Shown here piece by piece: positions 1 to 8,994 of a stretch of DNA of 20,018 nt (position 1 is its first letter; every line of letters begins with the position of its first letter). The notes under the pieces were generated by a model. The model was not told the origin of the DNA and made no database searches. It saw nothing but the letters and a program-made list of their open reading frames with translations. Location of the stretch: positions 1 through 20,018 of the IMG/VR virus record IMGVR_UViG_3300001679_000080; one strand, 5' to 3'. The translations under genes were made by a program, and so were the position numbers. Origin of the DNA: a virus.

Positions 1-3000
1 TTTTTATAAGCATTCGTTTCGGCAGGATATATTCTCTCCGTATAATCTGTAATCACTGTGAGGTTACTGCCCGTAACATATTCGAACACCGTATTGAGAG
101 CATTGTTGTAGAGGTTGGGTACCTGAACATTAAGGCGATTATTTAAGCCCTGATTCGAAAAGTGATCCAGTAGATTACCATATGAAATATTAAGAGAAAT
201 ATTGTTAGTTATATTGGGCTCTTCAGTATTATCCTCTAGGCAAACCATGGTCGGACGATATCGGCTGCTCACGGGTTGTTCGGTATAATCCACAAATGTA
301 TTTGCCTGCTTGCCGAGGACATATTGGTATGCCCGGCCGGGCGGCCCTTGTGGAATAAGGGGAGGTGCCAATATCGTGCCGATCTTATTGGCCTCACGAA
401 GCTTCGAGGCGACCTTTGATTCCCCGGTACGGATTTGTTTCCATGTTGGCCAACCGTATGGGCCATGGCGATTGTTTAAGAGAATATTGAGTCCGTCCGC
501 GCTATTGGGGCTGAAGCGTGATGGGACAACGCCGCTCGCGGTGCCGTTGATAGTGGGGGTAGTAGCTTCCTGGTTTAGGACTAAGCTACTATCTCCAGGT
601 GGGAAATCTCCGCTAAACTGATCAAAACGATACCAGGCAATAAAGTCATCAGGATCGATCGAGGGCGGATGAAGATTAATCGGACGTCCATCATTGTAAA
701 GAAGAATAGCATTCGCTGCACTCAAATTATCACTCCAAATAGCAACATCTGTTAAATATCCCTTAAAATAGTAGGAGCTAAACATCCCGGGATTGGTGGC
801 ATAACCAATTCTGCCCGGGTTGGTGGCGATGGCGTCGGCATTAGTTAGTTCACTAACGGCTGGGGAATCCGTAACATCAATACCATCAATATAAATCTTC
901 ATTGCAGAAGCTGTGCCGGACCCTCCGGGGTTACTCCCATCGTAGGTGACCGTTACATGATACCATTTTTCGGTGTCAATGGTAGTGGTTGATTTAACAA
1001 CCCCATCCGTGGTGCCGGATCCACCCTTTCTTTGAAACCTTATAGTCATGGTAGCTGTGTCAATCCACACTACTATTTGCCCTGTCAAGTTCCCGGCGGC
1101 GCCACCAAATGTAATAAGAGGGATGAAGGATCCCCCAGTAACTGCCTCATGAGTGTTAAACCACATACTAATGGTGAACGCAGCGACTCCGGCGGGGACA
1201 CCGATCAAGTTATTCCAGACCGTCGCGAGGCCGAGGGTGACCTGGTTGCCGAGACCGCTGAACTTCCCGGAATATGTTCCTACATCTAGAGGCGAGTATT
1301 CATTAGCATACTGAAGGTGTGCGGACTCATCAATACTATCAATAACCAAGCGACCGGCTTGCCCGACAAAATTCTGAAGGTATGGTGGGTTAGCCGGTCC
1401 GGCGAGAGTGCGGTAATATGAGTTAACGGCGCCCGTCGCCAACTGGCTCAGAGAGGACGCTGAGACACACGAGGCTGCGTCCAAACCGTAGATGGTTGTC
1501 CCAGGTAGCATCGAGCCCGTAATCCACGCATATTGCTGTTCTGAGCGCGGGATCTGGTGCTGGACGAATAGGTTATCGTAGACAACTCCCTGTGTATACC
1601 CTGCGGAAGAGCTGAGAATCGTTGCCTTCGCGTTTCTGTTGGTCTTATGCCATGAAGGCTGCGTAACATAAGTAAGCTCCGGAACAGTACCGTACGCGGC
1701 GTCTGAGCCGAAGGGTCCGCAGTGGAGGCTGGCACGTTGATCTAGGCCGCGGTTCTTGTCGATTTGGTCAACAACGCGAATGGTGTTTCGGATGCTGGGA
1801 TCAATGGAGGCAGATCCGGACATACCATAGTCGATGATCGAAAGGTTGTGATATGGGTTGGCGTTGTAGACCGACAGTTCTTCGTGGGCTGGGTCCATAT
1901 AGCCGCGCGACATGACTTCATAGCCGCTGCCAGCATAGCGGTTAACAATGACTGTCTGATTTGAGGCAGATCCTGTGCGGGCAGGAAGGGCGTAGTTAAG
2001 AGCACCACCGGGGTTGGGGCTGGGGTCACTGGTGGTGGACGCGAAAAGACTCGGGAATTGGTCTTGTGTGAGGGGCGACGGAGAAACACTCTTAATCGAG
2101 CCGGCAGGAAAATTGCTAGCGTCGAGATTATCATTTCCTGTGAGATCTTCGATAACGGTGATGGTATCGTCGTCCAGATTGCCCATGGGGTAATATACTA
2201 AGGTATTTCCGGCAAAACCGGTTTCAAGAGGATTGGCGCGCTCCTTTTCGTTGTAGAGAATCTCGACTTCGGCTGACGTCAGCTCTTTGTCATAGACTGC
2301 AACATCACAGATGTAGCCGTCGAACGGAGTAGTGGCGGTAAAGCCGGCGCCGACTTTGAGAATGTCTGCTGCTGCCGTGAAGCCGCCGACGTCTGAGAGC
2401 GCTCCTGCGTTACCTCCGTCGCCGCGGTCGATTCCATTGATATAAATGTCTGGTAGTGTGGGCGTAACCCAACCCGGAAGGTTCGGTGCCATCCCAGCAT
2501 AGGTTGCCACTATATGGTACCATCGTCCGGTGGACATTGTGAACTCCCCGAGCGTAGTTTTGTAGGTGAGTCCGCCTAGGCGTGCACGAAGTCCATTGGG
2601 GGTGCCCTTTAATTGAAGGTCGCGGCCGCGCCAGTTGTCGACGTTACCAACGCCGAAGATTAGGTCGCCACCTAGCCAAGTATTGACATAAATCCAAGCA
2701 GAAAAACTATAGGGTTTGACACCCCCAGCAGACGACGACCCGATAAGGTTATTCCAATCAACGTTTGTATAGGTACTAGACTTTGCGCTCGTGCTGGATT
2801 TCTGGTCGAAAAGATAGGACTTTCCTGCAATCGGCGTAAAAGTTGTCTCGTAGGTAAGTGGGAATCTTCCTCTTGTTGCCAAGGTCTCGGGATAAGGAGC
2901 AAAATCGAAAGACTGGTCGTTAAAGAAGGGGTCATTGAGTTCACGGCCGCAAGTTTGTACCACTTGATAGTTTTTCTCATAATTACCAATGATTGTCGAT

Positions 3001-6000
3001 CCAGTGCGCATTTGGATATTACGGATATTGACGGGGCGCTTTGCAGTCTCGTCACGGAAACGTTGTGCGACCGGGGTGCGAGACAACCAACCTGATTCTA
3101 TGGGGGCGGCGGACGAAGTGTAATAATTTGGAGGTACTATAGCTAGCGAGCCCAGGTCAGTTGCGCCCGAATGTTCCCCTAGTACCAGGCGGAAGCCCTC
3201 GGCCCGTGTTTGAGCTGTATCTAAAACGGGGCCAGAATTTAGGTTCGTATGACGATAGTGGCGGCCGCCTACATATTTTTCAGTAAAAGGTCCTTGTAGA
3301 GGAATATCGGTGTCGAACACAAAATCGTGGTGCAGGTTGGTGATATCCACGTTAGATTTATAGGACTCACTAATTTCTGCGCGATATGTAGAATTTACCG
3401 TACTTTTGTATAGACTGAACGGGGTGAGCTTGTTCCCGTTGCCTTTAAGATACAGAGACTCCGGATTATCTCTATTAATACCCGGATTTATTCCAAACCC
3501 TAGACGCTGCTTGTAAACAGGATAAAACTCATCAGTGGTATCCAACAGTAGCTCAACATCCTTGTCGGTCGACACCATAATATTCATGGCTTCTCCACTG
3601 GGGGTCGCGGTCGGACCATATGGTTGTGTTGCTTGGAATGTAAAGTTAACATCTTTGTTCTGATGTTGGCCGACGCCACCTAGGACACGAGTACCGGACA
3701 TTGAAAATCGATAAGGAGACGCCAGGGTTCGCTTTGTTTGTTCTTTAATATTCTGTAAAAGAACCGCGCGCGAAGTGTTTACTGCAGTTACTGTTGCAAT
3801 GGTGGGATTATTTCTTTCCGCGCGGTTGCGCCACCAGAGGTGGTTCTTCTTTTGATCTTTATCCGGAGGTGCGTGATCATACTTCCATTTTTGTAGAAGG
3901 GCGCGGGGGCTTCGGCCTATTGCGCGGGCTGTTGGAGCGTGGACCGGATAAAATCCAACACCTTGCAGATCGTCGTCGGGCGACGAAATAGCATCTCCGT
4001 AATCTACATTACTCCCGATTGAGGCCGTGAAGTCGTGGGCCGGTTCTTCGAGGAACGGAAATACGCTGCGATATTTACTTCTTTCTAGGGTCGTACTCTC
4101 GATCGTGGTACGAATATTCTGTGCGAAGTCTGCGCTGGCAGGGACGAGCTGGCCCAGCATATAAGACAAGGAGGAGTCAAACCACTTATAAAATTCATAA
4201 AACTTATCAAAATCAATCTCTTCATTGGCGACATTCTCAAAGAACTTTCGGCGCAAGGAAGCAAGATTTTTATACTCACTCCGGAATCGATTTACTGGTT
4301 CACCGACAAGGGTGTTAAACGCCTGCAGAGTACCAAACGAATTAACCATGGCTTCCGAAACTACCTTGGACATACTCTTTTCAAAAACATAAAAGTAGTT
4401 TATAGGTCGAGAATCTATTTTGAAAACTTGCTGTTCGTCGGCGTCCAAAACTGTTACCATTTCAGATGGGGCGATAACCTCTAACTCGTTAAGACGGGAT
4501 ACAACTACAAATTCTTTTTTCACTGCATCCGTAGAACTAGCAGCGAAGCCGCTGCCTTCGGCCGTGATTTGTTTACCTGTTAGATTTCCGATGAATCCAT
4601 ATCGGCTCGCCGCAAGGGCTGCTGACCCGGATGATTCGTCGGCAATACTAAATTTACCTAAAGCATTCGAGCCTGTGTTCTCACTAAACTCCCAATTAAA
4701 TGCAAGTGTATCTAATTCTGATATCTCGCCGGTGTCCGCGGCGGTCTTGTTCCACGGTGATGCGTATTGGGTTGGCCGGCTGGGACCATAATTTTCGGTG
4801 TCGAGGGCGTGAGACTTAAGAGCTGTATCCTCGACATAATCTATCCAGAATCGACAGGAATTAACTCGAACATCAGATGTCTGGTATATCGTACTGCCGG
4901 TGACATTTTCTTTATGCGCGCCGAGGTACACGCGTCGGGAGCCGGTCATAAATGACGATGGCGGGCTAGCGACAGTTCCCGAAACAGTAAAAGTATTAAT
5001 TACCTCGCCGGAGCGAGTCTGAACACCGTGGAGTTCCACGACATAATCACCAGTTGTGGCGCCAGAAACAAAATTGGCCAGAGGGAATCGCTCAGGGCGA
5101 ATTCTGGTGGCCAGTGTCCAGCTGGTGTCAGTATATACGTCTTCATATAGTGGCGATGTTAGATATGGAACATATCCTCCAGCAGTTCCCGTCAGCATAA
5201 AGCGTACATTGGGGGAATTAATCTCGTCGCGGACCGAAAAGACCTGGAAGTTGGTCGACCGGTCGTCCCCGGCTGCGGCGTTTCCCCAGCCAGTATCTGT
5301 CTGGTTTGGCCGCGCATGGTGGATTCCAAACAATGATGAGGTTATGGCATTTGTATCGAAATATCCATATGCATCAGACTCGTTGGGCTTTTGAGGGAAA
5401 AATATATTTGTTTCCAAGGTAACAGCGTAACCGCCAAGAAGCCCGGAGTCGGCGGGGATATATCCGGTAGACTCTGGGTTTACTGAGGACGAATAGGAAT
5501 AGACCGTTGCTTCTGTATTTATTGGATGATTGAAATTGATTGTCCTGTCATTAACAAGAATAGTACGCCGGTTCTCACGGAATTCATAATTTGTATTGCG
5601 AGCATACATACTAAGCTTTATCAACTCATCATCAAGACCAAAACATCGAATTAGGTTCCTGAATGCTTTTTCCGTACCCTTAGCTTTATAAATATAGGAT
5701 AGATTATTATAGATGTTCTGGTAAATTAGGTTTTTAACCTCACTCAGAGATTTTTCATAAAGCTTATCCTCACTGCGGTCAGCTAGTTGCTCGAATAAAT
5801 CCGCATCAACAAAGATATCGGGTGATATAAATCCTTGTGAATTTAATAACTTATTAGAATAAGGGAATGGCTTGTTGCTGCCGCTTATATACTCGATGTC
5901 TTTAAGTTTGTTATGCTCCGCAATTTGCATGTGCAGAGTATCAAAATAACTAGAAATAATCTGCGTAAGGTTCTTAAGCTGGTGCTGGCCGGCGTCATCA

Positions 6001-7445
6001 TCTTCTGTGATCCATCCAGGAATAGATTTATAGATAGAGGTAGAATTACTATCATCGTAGGAAGACCCGGATGTTTCTAATTCAGATTTAAGAGTCACCA
6101 CAGCTGGATGGAAAGAATAGATTATAGGATCTTTAAACTCTTTGATAGCTGCCTTTGAAAGTACAATTGCTGAGCCAGTGTTTCTGGACGTAGCCGAATA
6201 TCCTGTCCAGTCTCCGTTGGACACACGGCCGGAATAATCTAAGACAGTGCTATCGGTTGTTGCAACTCCAGTAATACCTTCATTGAATTTAAAATATACT
6301 CCTAGATTGGTATTGACTGTTTCTTGGTTATCGGTATATGGCTTCGGATCCGAGTTGGTTCCTCCTCCGACCTGTGTGAACCAGTAGCGGCCAATGTCAC
6401 GGGAAGTACGGCGCGTTTTCCAATAACGGAATTCGTCGAGGGACCCAGAGAGTTTTCCGGCCGGTCCGAAGTAGCTGGCGCCGATGTTGCGGGAGGTTAT
6501 AAGAGCACCCACATATGCGCGGAGGGCCCCAGTTACTTCATTAATTCCAGTTGAACCCAGAGTTGTTTCTGTGTTGAGGGTGCCGTCAACATATAATTTT
6601 GTTGCGATACCTGCGGATGCGGATGCGAAAGAAAGGGCATAATGATGCCATTCCCCATCTGCGATGGTTATAGATGACCCTACAGCTGTGTTCTCAACTC
6701 CAGTGGCGCCAGACATCACTGTAAGAAGGAATGGGGAGGTGCCATCTGCAGTCGAATCTAGAGCAATCATCAGACGTCCATAGAAATTAGGAGCAGGCGA
6801 CTCCTTCACCGCGACGCCGTTCCACATGTCGAAGATTACTTCTTTAGTAGTAAGGAGAGGAAGCCACTCATCCTTTTTCAACCAAAACTCAACAGTAACT
6901 CCGTTACCAGCCAAATCATATTTTAAGTTACTTTCGCGGTTTGCATTAGGTTCATAATAATTGGATCCTGTAAAAGCATTTGAGTAGGGGCTCATTCCAT
7001 CAGGATTCGGATGTGGGCCACCCTTCAGATAAATATACTCCTCCTTACTCGGAAGGCCCCACCCATCCTGTATGGTAGCCTGGGTACCCCACCCTTCCGC
7101 AGAGAGCAGTGCATACCCATTAGTCCGAGGATATTTGTTGTTTAGAAGGTGTAAGTCAATATAAGTGGAATCATTTTCCCACTCTAGCCTCTCTTTGAGC
7201 GATCCGTCATAAGGGTATGTATCATGGACGCGTTCGATGGATTGACCATAATACTCCTCAGCAGAGCCGTAGCGGGCGAACGTAGAAGGGTCATTAAAAT
7301 CAACATTAGGAATAAATCGTTTCTCGTTGATGATATCTTGTGTGTGATATCCAACGGACTCAACTTCCGCGCCGATTTCTTTCGCTGATTTGTTTGCGAT
7401 CGCGCTGGCGCGGGACGCTCCATCAAATAAATCTTTAAAACTCAT
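1..7445 (-). CDS. Giant LamG/ConA-like baseplate protein with gpI/gp7-like segment (3' end outside window)
   Basis: The frame from the ATG at 7443-7445 has no stop down to base 1, giving at least 2481 residues with the C-terminus missing. Three LamG (concanavalin A-like) jelly-roll domains can be seen at residues ~175-355, ~1570-1740 and ~2075-2255. Each has a W-[HY]-H core strand (WHHYALSF, WYHIVATY, WYHVTVTY), a following [LI]Y[VI][DN]G strand, and a closing D-x-[FV]-x-[YI] strand. A fourth, degenerate ConA-like stretch may lie at ~670-885. Between the first two clear domains, residues ~562-640 contain YKAKGTEKAFRNLIRCFG (KGT at 589-591), which resembles the KGT segment of phage tail protein I (P2 gpI, equivalent to T4 gp7). 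The position downstream of gp6 fits a wedge protein. Residues ~1048-1128 form a helical charged segment. Inferred role: baseplate wedge plus host-surface binding. An AAGGT abuts the ATG with no spacer, which is unusual. The gene starts 7 bases after the 513-residue gene ends. Confidence 0.9.
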   Translation of the reverse strand, partial: MSFKDLFDGASRASAIANKSAKEIGAEVESVGYHTQDIINEKRFIPNVDFNDPSTFARYGSAEEYYGQSIERVHDTYPYDGSLKERLEWENDSTYIDLHLLNNKYPRTNGYALLSAEGWGTQATIQDGWGLPSKEEYIYLKGGPHPNPDGMSPYSNAFTGSNYYEPNANRESNLKYDLAGNGVTVEFWLKKDEWLPLLTTKEVIFDMWNGVAVKESPAPNFYGRLMIALDSTADGTSPFLLTVMSGATGVENTAVGSSITIADGEWHHYALSFASASAGIATKLYVDGTLNTETTLGSTGINEVTGALRAYVGALITSRNIGASYFGPAGKLSGSLDEFRYWKTRRTSRDIGRYWFTQVGGGTNSDPKPYTDNQETVNTNLGVYFKFNEGITGVATTDSTVLDYSGRVSNGDWTGYSATSRNTGSAIVLSKAAIKEFKDPIIYSFHPAVVTLKSELETSGSSYDDSNSTSIYKSIPGWITEDDDAGQHQLKNLTQIISSYFDTLHMQIAEHNKLKDIEYISGSNKPFPYSNKLLNSQGFISPDIFVDADLFEQLADRSEDKLYEKSLSEVKNLIYQNIYNNLSYIYKAKGTEKAFRNLIRCFGLDDELIKLSMYARNTNYEFRENRRTILVNDRTINFNHPINTEATVYSYSSSVNPESTGYIPADSGLLGGYAVTLETNIFFPQKPNESDAYGYFDTNAITSSLFGIHHARPNQTDTGWGNAAAGDDRSTNFQVFSVRDEINSPNVRFMLTGTAGGYVPYLTSPLYEDVYTDTSWTLATRIRPERFPLANFVSGATTGDYVVELHGVQTRSGEVINTFTVSGTVASPPSSFMTGSRRVYLGAHKENVTGSTIYQTSDVRVNSCRFWIDYVEDTALKSHALDTENYGPSRPTQYASPWNKTAADTGEISELDTLAFNWEFSENTGSNALGKFSIADESSGSAALAASRYGFIGNLTGKQITAEGSGFAASSTDAVKKEFVVVSRLNELEVIAPSEMVTVLDADEQQVFKIDSRPINYFYVFEKSMSKVVSEAMVNSFGTLQAFNTLVGEPVNRFRSEYKNLASLRRKFFENVANEEIDFDKFYEFYKWFDSSLSYMLGQLVPASADFAQNIRTTIESTTLERSKYRSVFPFLEEPAHDFTASIGSNVDYGDAISSPDDDLQGVGFYPVHAPTARAIGRSPRALLQKWKYDHAPPDKDQKKNHLWWRNRAERNNPTIATVTAVNTSRAVLLQNIKEQTKRTLASPYRFSMSGTRVLGGVGQHQNKDVNFTFQATQPYGPTATPSGEAMNIMVSTDKDVELLLDTTDEFYPVYKQRLGFGINPGINRDNPESLYLKGNGNKLTPFSLYKSTVNSTYRAEISESYKSNVDITNLHHDFVFDTDIPLQGPFTEKYVGGRHYRHTNLNSGPVLDTAQTRAEGFRLVLGEHSGATDLGSLAIVPPNYYTSSAAPIESGWLSRTPVAQRFRDETAKRPVNIRNIQMRTGSTIIGNYEKNYQVVQTCGRELNDPFFNDQSFDFAPYPETLATRGRFPLTYETTFTPIAGKSYLFDQKSSTSAKSSTYTNVDWNNLIGSSSAGGVKPYSFSAWIYVNTWLGGDLIFGVGNVDNWRGRDLQLKGTPNGLRARLGGLTYKTTLGEFTMSTGRWYHIVATYAGMAPNLPGWVTPTLPDIYINGIDRGDGGNAGALSDVGGFTAAADILKVGAGFTATTPFDGYICDVAVYDKELTSAEVEILYNEKERANPLETGFAGNTLVYYPMGNLDDDTITVIEDLTGNDNLDASNFPAGSIKSVSPSPLTQDQFPSLFASTTSDPSPNPGGALNYALPARTGSASNQTVIVNRYAGSGYEVMSRGYMDPAHEELSVYNANPYHNLSIIDYGMSGSASIDPSIRNTIRVVDQIDKNRGLDQRASLHCGPFGSDAAYGTVPELTYVTQPSWHKTNRNAKATILSSSAGYTQGVVYDNLFVQHQIPRSEQQYAWITGSMLPGTTIYGLDAASCVSASSLSQLATGAVNSYYRTLAGPANPPYLQNFVGQAGRLVIDSIDESAHLQYANEYSPLDVGTYSGKFSGLGNQVTLGLATVWNNLIGVPAGVAAFTISMWFNTHEAVTGGSFIPLITFGGAAGNLTGQIVVWIDTATMTIRFQRKGGSGTTDGVVKSTTTIDTEKWYHVTVTYDGSNPGGSGTASAMKIYIDGIDVTDSPAVSELTNADAIATNPGRIGYATNPGMFSSYYFKGYLTDVAIWSDNLSAANAILLYNDGRPINLHPPSIDPDDFIAWYRFDQFSGDFPPGDSSLVLNQEATTPTINGTASGVVPSRFSPNSADGLNILLNNRHGPYGWPTWKQIRTGESKVASKLREANKIGTILAPPLIPQGPPGRAYQYVLGKQANTFVDYTEQPVSSRYRPTMVCLEDNTEEPNITNNISLNISYGNLLDHFSNQGLNNRLNVQVPNLYNNALNTVFEYVTGSNLTVITDYTERIYPAETNAYK

Positions 7446-7452
7446 ACCTTAA

Positions 7453-8994
7453 TTATTCTTCAACTCTAAATTTGAACCTCTGAGGTTGTTCTTGCCAGTC
7501 TCCTATACTATCATTATAATAAGATAATTTAATCTCATACATATAATCGCGGTCGAGCAAGGACATATCTAAGTCGAAGTAGTTCCCCTCTTTGTCGTAC
7601 GAAAGGCATGTGCTATAGTCCGACCCAGTACCATAAGAAATGGCCTGCAGGTTATCAATGACGCGAGAAATTGAGTATGATGCACTAGGGACTACTTCTG
7701 TAGGATTGTTCGTAGTGGCAACCGTATATAAATTGGGACTCCAATTCTTGGCGCGCACAAAAAACCTGAACCGGGACGTTTCTTTTTGCGAATATACCTT
7801 TTTAAGATTTTTGCATGATGTTACTCTATTGAAAGTAGGAGCATAGTCGTATGTCGGAAGGAGATCGGGATAAAATGATCCTGTAAAGAATTCTACACCC
7901 CCCGAATGCCAAACATCATGAATTGCCAGTAGGCGTGTCGACGCTGCGGTTAGCGCCACCGAGCATGAATAAATTCCCGAACTAACATAGCTAGCCGTAG
8001 TATTAAGGTTGGCTGCGGCCGCAGTGCCGCCGCCGTAAGAAATAGCCAGCTTAGATCCCGTGGGGGCCCCATTGGAACCAGAATAGAAAGACACCAATAA
8101 CTTATTTGTAGCAACGGCTGGGATGTTCTTCAGGCCCCCGCGTACGTAATTATAAAAATGTAGTCTATTCAAATTGTCTGAGGCTGGGGCGACAGAACTA
8201 GAATAATAAAAGTTCTCTCGGTCATCCATCACACGAGAGTCCCAGCGCGCCTCGATGTGGGGCCGTTTAAAGAAATATTCTGTAGATCTAGCAAAAAATT
8301 TCTTCAAGTAATATGATTGTCTTGCGCCGGCGACGTTCTGTAGTACCGACCCGGAGTTTGATCCCAAAGAGGACGAAAAATACGCTTCCTCGCTTCCCGT
8401 AAGTCTTACGCCGAATCCATAATTTTTTATAACGCCGGGTGCAATAGGCGTAGAGCGGAATTTAATCCATTCCTCAACAATAGAAGAAACATCGACTTCT
8501 AAGTCTTCATACCCCCCGGGGAAGGTGGCTGCATAATTGGAGGCGGTTAAATAGTCACCCCCTACTGTCGCCCAAGAAGTGGTTGAACTTGCCGACATCC
8601 AGTTGGCATAACCTAAATCTTTGTATTCATCCATATCAAGGCCGGCGCCCTCGGTCCAGGATTGAGATACCGGAGCAACAATCAACGTAAAGTCCTGTGG
8701 GAGCGTAAATGGATGTTCCGCATTGTACATTTTAAGGTAAAAAGAAACACTTCCCGCTGCAGGAATGCGGGCGGCAGCACGATCATTAGCGATTGCATCA
8801 ACAGAAAACTGTATAAGCGCTCGAGAAAGCTCCGGTGATTGTCCGTTTGAGCCGGACTCTTGTCCGTATATTGAAAAAACGGCCATGGAGTCAGCGTATC
8901 CCATGTTTGAGCCTGTTCCCCGCGTGACCAGATTTGCCTCAAAGGCATTCGTAATAGTAGTGTCTGCACTCGCAGTGTAACGTAAGATAGCCAT
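7453..8994 (-). CDS. Baseplate/tail-fibre-associated protein with DNRLRE-like N-terminal domain
   Basis: 513 residues. Residues ~1-245 show the strand order of a DNRLRE-type beta domain: ADTTITNAF near the start, SRALIQFSVDAI (~57-68), SVSFYLKMYNAEH (~84-96), then a VSQSWTEG strand, then DVSSIVEEW, then NYGFGVRL. This pattern is known from bacterial surface and phage tail adhesin-like proteins. The remainder (~245-513) is beta-rich with Ser, Tyr and aromatic residues, and I do not recognise it. No signal peptide or membrane segment is visible. The start overlaps the gp6 stop by one base (TAATG), so translation is probably coupled. Its place between gp6 and the giant LamG protein suggests a structural baseplate or fibre-attachment part. 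I cannot assign a T4 gene equivalent; gp8-like or fibre-connector roles are only guesses. Gene certainty is high; the domain call is moderate. Confidence 0.85.
   Translation of the reverse strand: MAILRYTASADTTITNAFEANLVTRGTGSNMGYADSMAVFSIYGQESGSNGQSPELSRALIQFSVDAIANDRAAARIPAAGSVSFYLKMYNAEHPFTLPQDFTLIVAPVSQSWTEGAGLDMDEYKDLGYANWMSASSTTSWATVGGDYLTASNYAATFPGGYEDLEVDVSSIVEEWIKFRSTPIAPGVIKNYGFGVRLTGSEEAYFSSSLGSNSGSVLQNVAGARQSYYLKKFFARSTEYFFKRPHIEARWDSRVMDDRENFYYSSSVAPASDNLNRLHFYNYVRGGLKNIPAVATNKLLVSFYSGSNGAPTGSKLAISYGGGTAAAANLNTTASYVSSGIYSCSVALTAASTRLLAIHDVWHSGGVEFFTGSFYPDLLPTYDYAPTFNRVTSCKNLKKVYSQKETSRFRFFVRAKNWSPNLYTVATTNNPTEVVPSASYSISRVIDNLQAISYGTGSDYSTCLSYDKEGNYFDLDMSLLDRDYMYEIKLSYYNDSIGDWQEQPQRFKFRVEE

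Noticed and set aside
1448-2134. Minus-strand frames of ~95 and ~130 codons inside the left 7.4 kb, plus many plus-strand frames
   Set aside because: They lie in other frames of the continuous giant gene, whose translation gives coherent LamG domains; their own products are low-complexity and motif-free.
5687-5694. TATAAATA, a T4-type late promoter
   Set aside because: It is on the plus strand inside the giant minus-strand gene, facing away from all genes.
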